44,366 nt of DNA, from positions 1 through 44,366 of the forward strand of contig REAW01000026.1 of the NCBI GenBank assembly GCA_004293725.1. Reading direction: 5' to 3'. Numbering within the stretch: position 1 is the stretch's first letter; each line of letters begins with the position of its first letter. This stretch comes from Curvibacter sp. (GTDB taxonomy: Bacteria > Pseudomonadota > Gammaproteobacteria > Burkholderiales > Burkholderiaceae_C). A model generated the notes under the pieces. It searched no databases and was not told where the DNA came from. It saw nothing but the letters and a program-made list of their open reading frames with translations. The position numbers and the translations under genes were made by a program. This document shows, piece after piece, positions 18,590 through 28,700 of this stretch.

Positions 18590-19324
18590 ATGAAACCATG
18601 TAGGCGAAGCGGGCTTGTCCTGTGGCTAGTGGCGTGCCTCTGGTGTAGCACCGCTTTGCCTGCAAGGGCGGCAGACTACCAGCTTGCAACCCTTGAATGG
18701 GCGCCCTTCACGGGCGCAACCTTGCAAGGCAAGGGTTCTATTTCTGCGACGATTGTGGACTCCATGAAGCTGGCGGGTGCCAATGCCGAAGTGAAATTCT
18801 TTCCGTGGGCACGTGCCATGCGTTTGGTCGATACCGATCCGGCATACGTCGGATTTTTTCCGGCGTACTACTCCCGCGACCGGGCTACGCGCTATCTCTA
18901 CTCAGACCCCGTGGGCAGTAGCAACGTGGTGTTTTTGGAGCGCGTCGATGCGCCTGTTAAATGGGATTCGTATGACGACCTGCAGGGCAAGCGCTTGGGT
19001 GTGGTGCGCGGTTATGTCAATACCGAAGAGCTGGATGCGCGTATTGCGCAGAAGACCTTGCGGGCTGAAGAAGCCACAGAGGACCGCGGCAATATCTTGA
19101 AACTTGCCGCTGGCCGTTTGGACTTGGCGGTCATCGATAGCCAAATCTATCAGCACTTGGCAAGTACCGATCCTGAGGTAGCACGTGTTGCACCTTTACT
19201 CAAGATCAATCCCAAAGTGCTGGAGGTGAAAAACCTCTATGTATGTTTTCAGCGAAGCCCGGCCGGTGTCCAGGCACAGCGTGCGCTAAATACCGGCTTG
19301 CGCAAGTTGCAAGCCAAGAAGTAG
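18590..19324 (+). CDS. Periplasmic solute-binding protein (SBP_bac_3-like)
   Basis: A 244-residue secreted protein. A signal peptide of about 27 residues (basic start, hydrophobic core LVLWLVACLWCSTAL, cleavage near ARA-AD) is followed by a type-II periplasmic binding fold (LATLEWAPFTG, FFPWARAMRLV, FFPAYYSRDRA, LQGKRLGVVRGY). Proteins of this class bind amino acids or similar small molecules for ABC transporters or sensors. No permease or ATPase gene is adjacent, and the convergent neighbour is a c-di-GMP phosphodiesterase gene, so it may serve sensing or be an orphan. I chose ATG at 18590 over GTG six bases earlier. The YYSRDRA segment is common in the orphan class. Confidence 0.82.
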   Translation: MKPCRRSGLVLWLVACLWCSTALPARAADYQLATLEWAPFTGATLQGKGSISATIVDSMKLAGANAEVKFFPWARAMRLVDTDPAYVGFFPAYYSRDRATRYLYSDPVGSSNVVFLERVDAPVKWDSYDDLQGKRLGVVRGYVNTEELDARIAQKTLRAEEATEDRGNILKLAAGRLDLAVIDSQIYQHLASTDPEVARVAPLLKINPKVLEVKNLYVCFQRSPAGVQAQRALNTGLRKLQAKK

Positions 19325-20530
19325 TCAGCTCCGGCCCACGATGTCGCCCAGCGGCAATGGCCGTGCATAGTGGTAGCCTTGGCCGAACTCGCAGCCCATG
19401 CTGGACAAAAGAGCGCCGGTGGCCGCATCTTCAATGCCTTCGGCCACAGCAGAAATGCCAAGCTGGCGTGCCAGTGCCAGCGCTGACTTGATGATTTGAA
19501 AGCTGCGCTCGGCCGCATGCATGTGCGCCACAAAGGCACGGTCGATTTTGATGGCCGTGAACGGCAAAGTTTGCAGATAGTCCAGCCCGGCATATCCAGT
19601 GCCAAAGTCATCCAACGCGATGCCAACACCCATGGCGCGCAGCGAGGCAATCGAGGCGGATACCTTCTCCAGGCTGCTAATGATCACGGTCTCGGTCAGC
19701 TCAATACGCAATTCCTGCGGGTCCATGGCCGCGTTACGCACTGACCGCTCTACCGCATCCACAATCCCGGCGCTGCACAACTCCGGAGCTGAAAGGTTGA
19801 TGCTGACGAACGGTCGCACTCCGGCATTGGCCGCGCAGGTAGGGCGCAGTGCCGGCCAGTCGGCGGTCGCGCGCTGCAGCACCCATTGGCCAATGCGGTG
19901 TACCAGGCCCGTTTTTTCCGCCAGAGGAATAAATTCATCAGGTTGCACCACGCCCAATACGGGGTGGCGCCACCGCACCAGCGCCTCATAGCCCGCCAGC
20001 GAACCGTCGGTCAGGCGCACGATGGGTTGGTAGAACAGGTCAAGTTGGTCCCGGGCTATGGCGTCGGAGAGGTCATGCGCCAGGGACAGTGTGCGCACGG
20101 CTGCGGCGTGCAGGTCTTCAGGGGGAGCAAACGCGGTGTGGTCCGACAAGGGCGGCAGGGTAGGGGGTAATTCGGATTTGCCACTGCTGCTGCGAAAGCG
20201 CTCCAGCAGCAACCGAAGCAGGTACTGGATCACCGGGTCGGCGCGCACCAGCAGCTCATCCACATGGGCGCGGTCGATACGTACCAAGGTGGTGGGAACG
20301 AGGGTGCGAACGGTGGCAGTGCGGGCCTGGCGGTCCAGCAGTGCCACTTCGCCAAACATCGCGCCTTCGGCCAGTACGGCCACGCGTTGCTGGGGCTGCG
20401 TTGCACCCACCAGCACCTCTACACAGCCCGACTCGATCACATAGGCAGAGTCCCCGGTATCGCCAATCTGGAAAACCGCCTCACCTGCGGCAAGGACTTC
20501 ACGGCTGAATTCGCTGATCAGGGTGTGCAT
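19325..20530 (-). CDS. Cyclic-nucleotide-binding EAL phosphodiesterase
   Basis: A 401-residue soluble protein. Residues about 10-115 form a cNMP-binding domain of CRP type (GDSAYVIESGCVEV, FGEVALLDRQARTATVRT, the phosphate-binding cassette). Residues about 155-395 form an EAL domain that hydrolyses c-di-GMP to pGpG. Key catalytic motifs are kept: YEALVRW, SINLS, ELTET, LDDFGTGYAG, IKIDR, AEGIE and QGYHYARP, so it is probably active. The arrangement suggests that cAMP or cGMP controls c-di-GMP breakdown, which is inference. It has no DNA-binding domain and no membrane segment. It ends back to back with the solute-binding protein gene. Confidence 0.92.
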   Translation of the reverse strand: MHTLISEFSREVLAAGEAVFQIGDTGDSAYVIESGCVEVLVGATQPQQRVAVLAEGAMFGEVALLDRQARTATVRTLVPTTLVRIDRAHVDELLVRADPVIQYLLRLLLERFRSSSGKSELPPTLPPLSDHTAFAPPEDLHAAAVRTLSLAHDLSDAIARDQLDLFYQPIVRLTDGSLAGYEALVRWRHPVLGVVQPDEFIPLAEKTGLVHRIGQWVLQRATADWPALRPTCAANAGVRPFVSINLSAPELCSAGIVDAVERSVRNAAMDPQELRIELTETVIISSLEKVSASIASLRAMGVGIALDDFGTGYAGLDYLQTLPFTAIKIDRAFVAHMHAAERSFQIIKSALALARQLGISAVAEGIEDAATGALLSSMGCEFGQGYHYARPLPLGDIVGRS

Positions 20531-20557
20531 GGAACGGCCTTCCAGAATGCAAGAAGT

Positions 20558-20983
20558 TTATTTGGCGAACAGTTGCCCCATATCTTTGAAGGCCTTGAAC
20601 TCCAGCGCATTGCCGCAGGGGTCCAGCAGGAACATGGTGGCCTGTTCACCCACCTGTCCTTGGAAGCGGATGCCGGGCTCCAGCACAAAGGCGGTGTGGC
20701 GGTTTTGCAGGCGCTCGGCCAGCGCGTGCCAAGTGTCCCAGGCTAGTACCACGCCAAAGTGCGGCACCGGCACGTGGTGGCTGTCCACTTCGTTGGTATG
20801 GGCATGGGTTTGCGAGTCGTTTTTGGGTGCCAGGTGGATCACCAACTGGTGGCCAAAAAAATTGAAGTCCACCCATTGCGCGCTGCTGCGGCCCTCGGTG
20901 CAGCCAAACACCTCGCCATAAAACTGGCGCGCCAAGGCCAGGTCGTACACGGGAATGGCAAGGTGAAAGGGCTGGAGCGACAC
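20558..20983 (-). CDS. VOC family (glyoxalase/dioxygenase-like) protein
   Basis: A 141-residue vicinal-oxygen-chelate protein with two beta-alpha-beta-beta-beta units. The N-terminal [17 protein letters not shown] holds the first metal-ligand histidine, [13 protein letters not shown] lies at the second unit, and [15 protein letters not shown] holds the final glutamate. These are the usual metal ligands, so an enzyme is possible, but the reaction cannot be named from sequence. Length is typical of single-module VOC proteins. It is a monocistronic gene between the EAL gene and a ParA-like gene on the same strand. Confidence 0.85.
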   Translation of the reverse strand: MSLQPFHLAIPVYDLALARQFYGEVFGCTEGRSSAQWVDFNFFGHQLVIHLAPKNDSQTHAHTNEVDSHHVPVPHFGVVLAWDTWHALAERLQNRHTAFVLEPGIRFQGQVGEQATMFLLDPCGNALEFKAFKDMGQLFAK

Positions 20984-21029
20984 GGCAGGTTCCTTGGTGA
21001 CGATGGCGGTAGCCGATGCTAACCCAGTG

Positions 21030-21737
21030 TCAGCCCAGCGGCAGGGTGTCCAGTGTGGCGTAGCTGTTCTTGAGCCAGGTCTTCACCCGCTGGCGCTCCA
21101 GCATGCCCAATGCATCGTCACCGTCTTTGCGGTGGATGGCAGCCCAGAAGCTGGCGTTCTGCCGGTCAATCTTGCGCATGCTGGCCTCGTGCAATTGGGC
21201 CAGGCTGATGGTGTGGCCACCCAGTGCGATAGCTTTTTTCAGGGCTGCCGAGTCATCCAGTTGCGAGAAGTCAGTGCCCCGGCCCTGGTTTTTCACCACG
21301 ATGTAGTTGGGCCCCGCGCCATAGGTGGCCACCAGGCGGTCCAGCAGGTCTACCGAGTCTTTACCGGCGTCGGCCACATGCCAGAAGTTCACCGTCACTC
21401 CCAGGCTTGCCATGAGCGAGACCAGGTCGGAGTCTTTGACCCAACGCGCCAGAGGTGCGGCGGTTTGTGCGGCCAGGTCCACAATCACATTGGGTGGCTC
21501 GCCCACCACGGGTTCTTCTTCAAACACACCGGCAATCAGGTCCAGGCCCTCGTAGGTGTCCACCACCACCGGGGCAGCGTAGTCGGCATAAAAGCGGGTG
21601 AATGAGGTGTGCGAACGGTCGGTATCAAAGCCTGTGAACGCGCGTCCCTTGTCGATGAAGTACTGCGCCAGGACACGGGCGACGACCGATTTGCCGACTC
21701 CGCCTTTTTCGCCGCCAATGAAGTTGATAGAAGGCAT
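21030..21737 (-). CDS. MobD/ParA-like P-loop ATPase
   Basis: A 235-residue SIMIBI NTPase. The deviant Walker A is [10 protein letters not shown] (residues 8-17), followed by [11 protein letters not shown] and, as Walker [15 protein letters not shown]. It resembles the mobilisation-associated and orphan ParA-like proteins rather than chromosomal Soj/ParA, and no ParB or mobilisation gene is near. ATG at 21737 is preceded by AAGGAAA; the frame runs 33 bases further upstream without a signal. Function is unknown. Nothing links it functionally to the other ParA-type gene at 5779. Confidence 0.75.
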   Translation of the reverse strand: MPSINFIGGEKGGVGKSVVARVLAQYFIDKGRAFTGFDTDRSHTSFTRFYADYAAPVVVDTYEGLDLIAGVFEEEPVVGEPPNVIVDLAAQTAAPLARWVKDSDLVSLMASLGVTVNFWHVADAGKDSVDLLDRLVATYGAGPNYIVVKNQGRGTDFSQLDDSAALKKAIALGGHTISLAQLHEASMRKIDRQNASFWAAIHRKDGDDALGMLERQRVKTWLKNSYATLDTLPLG

Positions 21738-21833
21738 GGATTTCCTTAAGTGAGGCCACAGAGTATGCAATTTGCATGCAAGGCATAAGTCTGCCCCAGT
21801 GCCACACAGGCGCGAAGGGCAAGGTTGGCAGGC

Positions 21834-21895
21834 ATTTTATAAATAAAAATAATAAAAAAATTAAACAATATATTAAAAGATATACTTGTGGCCGG
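21834..21895. promoter_or_regulatory. AT-rich upstream region of the RRM gene
   Basis: About 60 bases composed almost only of A and T, standing out sharply from the GC-rich surroundings, between the divergent ParA-like and RRM genes. It contains several TATAAT-like and A-tract elements, so it is a likely promoter/UP-element region for the RNA-binding protein. The exact boxes cannot be fixed. Confidence 0.5.
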
Positions 21896-21973
21896 TGATT
21901 CACCGGCATTTCGCTTCCCCTGCGCTGCAGCGCCACTGTGTGGCCCCGCGCGCTTCTCTAGAAAGGCTCTGAC

Positions 21974-22270
21974 ATGAGCAGCAAAATTTACGTGGGCAAT
22001 TTGCCCTACTCCGTGACCAACGAAAGCCTGCAAAGCAATTTCGGCGAGTTTGGTGACGTGACATCCGCCAAGGTCATGATGGACCGCGACACCGGCCGCT
22101 CCAAAGGCTTCGGTTTTGTGGAAATGGCATCTCCCGAGATGGCCCAAGCCGCCATCACCGGCCTGAACGGCCAATCGGTGGATGGTCGCTCCATCGTCGT
22201 GAATCTGGCCCGCCCCATGGAACCCCGTGGCGCCTCGGATGGCTACCGCGGTGGGCGCAGCAGCTACTAG
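21974..22270 (+). CDS. RRM-type RNA-binding protein
   Basis: A 98-residue protein made of one RNA recognition motif. RNP2 is IYVGNLPYSV at residues 4-13 and RNP1 is SKGFGFVEM near residue 44, with conserved aromatic residues for base stacking. A short Gly/Arg/Tyr tail ends the protein. Such single-RRM proteins occur in several copies in betaproteobacteria and cyanobacteria and are often cold-induced; RNA chaperone activity is likely but unproven here. ATG at 21974 follows AAAGGC. The AT-rich upstream region suggests strong or stress-controlled transcription. Confidence 0.93.
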   Translation: MSSKIYVGNLPYSVTNESLQSNFGEFGDVTSAKVMMDRDTGRSKGFGFVEMASPEMAQAAITGLNGQSVDGRSIVVNLARPMEPRGASDGYRGGRSSY

Positions 22271-22285
22271 GCTCGCAAGCTAGCC

Positions 22286-22322
22286 AAAAAAGAAGGCCCC
22301 TTGATTGGGGCCTTCTTTTTTT
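22286..22322. terminator. Bidirectional intrinsic terminator
   Basis: Stem AGAAGGCCCC (22291-22300) with GGGGCCTTCT (22307-22316), a six-base loop, A-run before and T-run after. It separates the RRM gene from the convergent small gene. Confidence 0.93.
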
Positions 22323-22332
22323 GTCCAAATGT

Positions 22333-22494
22333 TTATTGTTTGGTCGATGTCTCGCTGCTGGGCACGGCGGGTTTCTTCTTCGTGAACTTCAGCGCCGCCT
22401 CCGCCAACTTCTGCTTGCGCTCCTGGTTCAGCCGCTCCAGCTCTTGGTGCGTGCTCTTCTTCATGTTGGGATCTTTGCCAAATACGCCTGCCAT
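22333..22494 (-). CDS. Small hypothetical protein
   Basis: A 53-residue protein beginning MAGVFGKDPNMKKST, with a charged helical middle (ELERLNQERKQKLAEAALKF) and a Pro/Ser/Thr tail. I do not recognise a named family, but the N-terminus looks like a conserved short protein of Burkholderiales. ATG at 22494 is preceded by GGAAACATCACT. The frame is open 87 bases further upstream, but that part has no ribosome binding site and crosses into the histidine kinase leader. It could be a nucleic-acid or ribosome-associated protein given its charge, which is speculation. Confidence 0.6.
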   Translation of the reverse strand: MAGVFGKDPNMKKSTHQELERLNQERKQKLAEAALKFTKKKPAVPSSETSTKQ

Positions 22495-22592
22495 AGTGAT
22501 GTTTCCTTTGGGGCAGTCTAGCAGGGGCCGCAGTCGCACTGGTTCTCTGTAGGCGAGAGTTGATGCAGAATGAAGTTCCATTCATCTAAGCA

Positions 22593-25151
22593 ATGCATTC
22601 CGTGACTCTGTTTGTCCACTGGGTACTTGCCGCAGCGACGTCCCTGGCTCTGGTGGGTGTCGGAGTAATTGTGGGCGCACCTTTTGCCGCTTTATGTGTG
22701 CTGGCGGCCTTGGGTGCTGCGGGGGGCTATTGGTTGGGCTACGTCGCGGTGGTGCGGCCCATGCGGATGCTGAAAACCCGACTTCAGGCGCAGAGAGAGC
22801 AGAGTGTTCTGGTTCAGTGTTTCTTGGACAACGCGCCATTGGTCATTGCCGCCAAAGGCAAGGATGGGCGGTACTTGAGCGCCAATGCCGAGTTTGGGCG
22901 CATGCACGGAATCACCTCTCAAGCCCTGGTGGGCAAGCTGGACCTCGACTTCATGCCACCCGAGTCCGCGCAGGCTGTGCGCTCGACTGATCAGCGTGTT
23001 CTGGACGCTGGTGAGTCCTTGCGCTACCAAGTACCCATGCAAACCAGCCGTGGATTGCGCCAGATGGAGGCCATCAAGTTTGCGCTGCTTGACGCACAGC
23101 GCCACACCGTGGGCGTCGGTCTCGTTGCCACCGATGTCACCGAACGTGAGGTCAACAGCGAGAAGTTTTCACGTGTCTTTCATGCCAGTCCCAACTGGAT
23201 CGTGATTACCCGATTGGCAGACGGCTTGGTGCTAGATGCCAACGAAGGTTTTGAGAATTTGAGCGGTCACTCCCGTGTGGATGCGATTGGGCACCCCATC
23301 GGCAATCTGAACATCTGGGTGCACCCCGAGCAACGCGCTGAAATCGTTGGAACGCTGTTGCGAGAGGGGCGCGTTCTCAATGCCAAGCCACAAATGCGCC
23401 GCAAGGACGGAGAGATTCGAGACTTTGCAACCAACGCGGTGCTGATTGACCTTGAGGGGCAAATCAACTCCCATGCTGTCTGGATCGCGCGGGACGTGAC
23501 CGAAGAGCTCGCGCTCCACGAGAAGTTCGTGATGGCTTTTCGCCTGACACCTGACTTCATGTCCATCTCCCGCTTGTCGGATGGCCGTTATGTTGAGGTT
23601 AATGACGCTTTTTTGCGCTTTACCGGGTACAGCCGAGAAGAGGTAATGGGGCGAACTGCCTTGGAAATTGGGCTGTGGCATAGCCCTGAGCAGCGCGAGT
23701 CCATGCTGGAAATCATTGCGCGTGCGCAAGAGGTGCGAGGCTTTGAGGCACAGCTGTGTGATCGCCATGGCACGGTACGCGAGTGTGTGGGGCATTGCTC
23801 GGTGTTTGCGTCCCAAGGCGAGCAATACATGATTGCCGTGATACGGGATGTCACGAACGCGAAGTTGGCGGAGCGGGCCTTGCGGGAGAGTGAGGCGCGC
23901 TTTTCCAGCCTGTTTGAGCTGTCGCCCGTGCCAATCTCTTATGGCTTTGACACGGACAACTACACCACGTACCACCGCAACGCTGCCTTCAATGCAACAT
24001 TTGGAATTGACAAAGCAACCACTGAAAGATTGTCTTTCGCTGAAATGGGGCTATGGGTCGATCCGCAAGACGCCGTGACGGCACGGGAGTTGCTGGGAAA
24101 ATCGATGGATTTTGACAACTGGGTAGTTCAGTTACGTCATGCAGACGGCCGGTTTTTATGGGTGTCCCTCTACGGCAGAACGATCCAAGAGCCGCATCGC
24201 AAGATGATGGTCACCACGGTGATAAACATTACCGAGCAGCGTGGCGCGCAGCGCAAGATTGAAGAACTCAACGCAAGCCTGGAGCAACGCGTTCAGCAAC
24301 GCACCGAACAGTTGCAAGCCGCAAACGCGGATCTCTCACAAGCCATGCGCACCCTGGAGCAAGCCCGTGACCGGTTGGTCCAATCCGAAAAACTTGCGTC
24401 TTTGGGCGCCTTGGTCGCTGGTGTCGCCCATGAACTCAATACGCCCATTGGCAATGGCCTGACAGTGGCCACTGCACTGGATGAGAAGGCTCGTGTATTC
24501 GCGCACATCATCAAGCAACCGATGCAACGCTCGGTGCTTGATCAGTTTGTGAACGATACGCAAATGGCCTCTGATCTGCTGGTGCGTAGTCTGAGTCGTT
24601 CCGCAACCTTGGTTTCCGGCTTTAAGCGAATAGCGGTTGACCAGACCAGTGAGCAGCGCCGCAGCTTTGATTTGGCGGGACTTGTTGGTGAGGTGGTGCT
24701 GACCATGGGCCCGACGACGCGGCGGGCACGCTGCATGGTTCATACCGACGTTGCAGCCGGCTTGGTGCTGGACAGTTTTCCGGGCCCCTTGGATCAGGTG
24801 CTTACCAACCTGATTGACAACGCCATCACCCATGGAATTGGGCAAGACCAGAGTGGAACCATCGAAATACGCGGCCATTTGGACCGGGCAGGGTGGGTGC
24901 AACTCACCGTGCGTGACAGCGGGCATGGCATTGCGCCAGAAAACCTCAAACGCGTTTTCGATCCGTTTTTTACAACGCGCCTTGGCCAGGGCGGCTCTGG
25001 GCTTGGTTTGCACATTGTCCACAACATCGTCACCAATGTGCTTGGTGGTCTGGTAGAGGTCCACAGCGAGGTTGCCACTGGCACCCGTTTCGTACTGCTC
25101 CTCCCCTTGATTGCCCCTCCCGCTTCGCCAAAAGACGCTGCGCAGACTTGA
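22593..25151 (+). CDS. Multi-PAS hybrid-less sensor histidine kinase
   Basis: An 852-residue sensor kinase. Two hydrophobic segments near residues 5-50 anchor it in the membrane. Four PAS domains follow at roughly 65-180, 190-305, 310-430 and 435-550 (AKGKDGRYLSANAEF, HASPNWIVITRLADG, RLSDGRYVEVNDAFLRFTG and RHADGRFLWVSLYGR are recognisable). A coiled coil (EELNASLEQRVQQRTEQLQ) leads to the H-box HELNTPIGN with phospho-acceptor His613, and then the HATPase domain (DNAITHG, DSGHGI, GGSGLGLHIV). The H-box is of the type with a long insert before the ATPase domain. No response regulator gene is adjacent, so its partner is unknown. Confidence 0.9.
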   Translation: MHSVTLFVHWVLAAATSLALVGVGVIVGAPFAALCVLAALGAAGGYWLGYVAVVRPMRMLKTRLQAQREQSVLVQCFLDNAPLVIAAKGKDGRYLSANAEFGRMHGITSQALVGKLDLDFMPPESAQAVRSTDQRVLDAGESLRYQVPMQTSRGLRQMEAIKFALLDAQRHTVGVGLVATDVTEREVNSEKFSRVFHASPNWIVITRLADGLVLDANEGFENLSGHSRVDAIGHPIGNLNIWVHPEQRAEIVGTLLREGRVLNAKPQMRRKDGEIRDFATNAVLIDLEGQINSHAVWIARDVTEELALHEKFVMAFRLTPDFMSISRLSDGRYVEVNDAFLRFTGYSREEVMGRTALEIGLWHSPEQRESMLEIIARAQEVRGFEAQLCDRHGTVRECVGHCSVFASQGEQYMIAVIRDVTNAKLAERALRESEARFSSLFELSPVPISYGFDTDNYTTYHRNAAFNATFGIDKATTERLSFAEMGLWVDPQDAVTARELLGKSMDFDNWVVQLRHADGRFLWVSLYGRTIQEPHRKMMVTTVINITEQRGAQRKIEELNASLEQRVQQRTEQLQAANADLSQAMRTLEQARDRLVQSEKLASLGALVAGVAHELNTPIGNGLTVATALDEKARVFAHIIKQPMQRSVLDQFVNDTQMASDLLVRSLSRSATLVSGFKRIAVDQTSEQRRSFDLAGLVGEVVLTMGPTTRRARCMVHTDVAAGLVLDSFPGPLDQVLTNLIDNAITHGIGQDQSGTIEIRGHLDRAGWVQLTVRDSGHGIAPENLKRVFDPFFTTRLGQGGSGLGLHIVHNIVTNVLGGLVEVHSEVATGTRFVLLLPLIAPPASPKDAAQT

Positions 25152-25157
25152 TCGAAG

Positions 25158-25607
25158 TCAGCGCACCAGTTCAAGGACCTCATCGCCGTGGTCATCGATC
25201 GCGCCTGTACTTCGCCAGCCGAGGTGGCGGTAGAAACCGTAAGAGCGGACGCAGGGGTCTGACGAGCAGCCAAGGTACAACCGGTTGTGGCCCAGTGCGT
25301 GCAACTGAGCCACGACGAGGCTGAGCAAGTGGCGGCCGATCCCCCGGCTTTCGTAGGCTGGTAACAATGCCAAAACAATGACCTCACCGGTTTTTGAAGC
25401 GCCGAAACAGTAACCCGCCATGTGGCTGCCTGCGGTGCAGACGAATCCTGGCAGATCGCCAGTGCTGACGTCGGCGGCCCAGGACTCGGCAGTAATGCCA
25501 AAGGCTCGAAGTCGTTCCTCCGATACTGCATTTTCACGGGTCAGGCCACGAATACGAATGCACTCAGGCACGTCGGCACGTTTAGCCGGTCTGTATTCCA
25601 AATGCAT
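25158..25607 (-). CDS. GNAT family N-acetyltransferase
   Basis: A 149-residue acetyltransferase. The acetyl-CoA pyrophosphate loop is the ESRGIGRHL segment (residues 86-94) after beta-4 (VIVLALLPAY), and the C-terminal SYGFYRHLGW matches the usual Tyr-containing motif B. The N-terminal EYRPAKRADVPECIRIR is typical. Substrate is unknown. ATG at 25607 is preceded by a strong AGGAGGAG; the longer frame from 25649 has none. It is convergent with the histidine kinase gene. Confidence 0.88.
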   Translation of the reverse strand: MHLEYRPAKRADVPECIRIRGLTRENAVSEERLRAFGITAESWAADVSTGDLPGFVCTAGSHMAGYCFGASKTGEVIVLALLPAYESRGIGRHLLSLVVAQLHALGHNRLYLGCSSDPCVRSYGFYRHLGWRSTGAIDDHGDEVLELVR

Positions 25608-25680
25608 GCAACTCCTCCTGGGGTGGTCCCCGTCACAACACCCAAACAATGGACGTGCGTACCTTGTACAAGGGCGGGAG

Positions 25681-25707
25681 TGCTATGAATTCAATAGCTT
25701 GCCGCGC
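25681..25707. repeat. Interspersed repeat copy
   Basis: TGCTATGAATTCAATAGCTT followed by GCCGCGC: core palindrome CTATGAATTCAATAG with flanking GCGC, matching the family repeat. It lies in the 141-base gap between the GNAT and DUF2126 genes. Confidence 0.55.
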
Positions 25708-25748
25708 ATGCTTCAAAAGGGCTGGAGCCCGATTGGGCTCCCAACCAA

Positions 25749-28700
25749 TCAGTCCCTGCGCAAATCCCGCGTAAACGGAAACTCCTTGCTGCCTGCGACG
25801 TGGATGGTGGCCGGTGGCACCACCAGCTTGCCGGGCGTGTGACCCATGGCGGCGAAGCGGGACAGGCGTCGGCTTTCAGCTTCGTAGCCGTTGACCGGGA
25901 AGGTCTCGTAGTTGAGCCCGCCGGGGTGGGTAACAAAGTACTGGCAGCCGCCCAACGAGCGCTTCATCCAGGTGTCCACCATGTCAAACGTCAGCGGTGC
26001 GTGCATGCCGATGGTGGGGTGCAGGCTGCTGGGCGGGTTCCAGGCCTTGTAGCGCACGGCGGCGACAAACTCACCCACCGTGCCGGTGCTCTGCATGGGC
26101 AGCGCTTGGCCGTTGCAGGTGACCACGTAGCGGCTTTCATTCAGGCCGGTTACGCGCACCTCGATGCGCTCCAGGCTGGAATCCACATAACGCGCGGTGC
26201 CGCCGGCCGAGCTTTCTTCGCCCATCACATGCCAAGGCTCCAGCGCATTGCGCAGTGTCAGCTCCACACCGGCAGCCTTGACCGCGCCGATCAGCGGGAA
26301 ACGGAATTCGTAGTGCGGCGCGAACCAGCTGCTGTCAAAGGCATAGCCCGCCATATTCATGTCGGCCATCACATCGTCAAAGTCCATCTTGATGAAGGTG
26401 GGCAGCATGTAGCGGTCGTGCAGCTCGGTGCCCCAGCGGGTTACGGGGGCCTTGTAAGGCGCCTTCCAGAAGCGGGCGACCAGCGCCCGTAGCAAAAGCT
26501 GTTGCACGCTGCTCATGTGGGGGTGCGGCGGCATTTCAAACGCGCGCAGCTCCAGCAGCCCCAAGCGACCCGTGGCGGAATCGGGCGAGTACATCTTGTC
26601 GATGGAAAACTCGCTGCGGTGGGTGTTGCCGGTCACGTCGATGAGGATGTTGCGCAGCGTGCGGTCCACCAACCACGGCGGCATGCTCTGGTCGTACAGC
26701 TCGCGGTTTTTGTAGATCTGCTCGATGGCGATTTCAAGCTCGTAGAGCTGGTCGTTGCGGGCTTCGTCCACCCGCGGGGCTTGGCTGGTGGGGCCGACAA
26801 ACATGCCGCTGAACAGATAGCTCAAGCTGGGGTGGTTGTGCCAGTAGAGCAGCAGGCTGGCCAGCAGCTCGGGTTTGCGCAAAAACGGGCTGTCCGCCGG
26901 GGTGGCGCCGCCCATCACAAAGTGGTTGCCGCCACCGGTGCCGGTGTGGCGGCCATCGGTCATGAACTTCTCGGCTGACAAGCGCGACTCGAACGCCGCG
27001 TTGTACAAGAACTCGGTGTTGTAGACCAGCTCTTTCCAGTTGGTGACCGGGTGGATGTTGACTTCGATGACGCCGGGGTCGGGCGTAACTTGCAGCAGCT
27101 TCAAGCGCGGGTCGCGTGGGGGCGGGTAGCCCTCCAGCACGATTTGCATCTTGAGCTCGGCGGCAGTGGCCTCAATGGCAGCGAGCAGGTCCAGGTAGTC
27201 TTCCAGGCGCTCCAACGGCGGCATGAAGATGTACAGCACGCCCGATTTGTAGCCCACGGCCTCGGCCTTGGGGCCGCTGGCGCGGCGCGGGTCGCGCACC
27301 TCCACACACAGCGCTGTGCGGGTGATCCAGTGGGCGGACTCGAAGCGCTTGGGCGCTTCGGCATAGCGGGCGGGCTCAGGCTGGCGTGCGCTTTGGGCTG
27401 CGGTAGCGTCACCTGTGGGGATGCTGCCTTTGGCAGATTGCATTTTGCGGCTGGCCTCTGCCGTGGCCAGGTTGCCCGCCAGGTAAGGCAGGCCACTGGG
27501 CGACACGCTGCCGCTAGGGGTGGTGGCTGTGCTGGGCGCACCACTTGCACCGGGCGCATACCGCGCAGCAAAACTGGTGTGGGGCGGCAAGTTGCCGCGC
27601 GCCACGGTCGGGTCGCGCTCCACCAGGTAGGGGAAGTCGCCTTCGCTGACCCAGGGCAGCGAGTCGAGTGGCAGGCGCAGGCCCATGGGCGAGTCGCCGG
27701 GCATGAGGTACATACGCTCGTCACGGAAGAACCAGGGGCCGGTGGTCCACTCCGGGCCGCTTAGGCCCGGGTTGCCGCTGGCGCCCACCTTGAGCGGCAG
27801 CACGTAGCCCACCACCGAGTCCAGCTTTTGCGTAAACACGCGACGCAAGCGGGCACGTTCCATCTCGTCGTCCAGCTTGGCGTTGAACGGGTCCACATTG
27901 ACCGGCAAGCGGCGCTCGCGCCACAGGTAGTACCAGGTGTCTTCATAGCCGGCCTGTACGTACTTGTCGGTCAGGCCCAGCTTGCCGGCCAGGGTGCGAA
28001 TGAAGTAGCCCGCGTCTTCGGCAGAGTAGTGGGTGGGGGTGCGTTCGTCGGTGAAAAGGGCGGGGTTGCCCCACACTTTTTGTTTGTCGGCGCGCCAGTA
28101 AATATTGAGCGCCCAGCGCGGCAACTGTTCGCCGGGGTACCACTTGCCCTGGCCAAAGTGCAGAAAGCCGCCTTGGCCGTACTCGTCGCGCAGCTTGTGC
28201 ACCAGTTCGGTGGCAAAGCCGCGTTTGGTGGGGCCCAGGGCGTCGGTGTTCCACTCGGGCGCATCGCGGTCGTTCACCGCCACGAAAGTGGGTTCGCCAC
28301 CCATGGTCAGGCGCACATCACCAGCCAGCAAGTTGGCGTCCACCTGGTCGCCAAGCTTCATGACGGCAGCCCATTGCTCGGGTGTGTAGGGTTTGGTGAC
28401 GCGCGGCGATTCGTAAATGCGGGTGACCTGCATGTGGTGGCTGAACTCCACCTCGCACTCGTCCACGCCGCCTTCAATGGGCGCCGCGCCACTGGGCTGC
28501 GGCGTGCAGGCCAGCGGAATGTGGCCTTCGCCGGCCAGCAGGCCGCTGGTGGCATCCAGCCCAATCCAGCCAGCGCCGGGTAGGTAGACCTCACACCAGG
28601 CGTGCAGGTCGGTAAAGTCGACCTCGGTGCCGCTAGGGCCGTCAAGCGATTTCACATCGGGCGCGAGCTGAATCAGGTAGCCCGACACAAAGCGTGCGGC

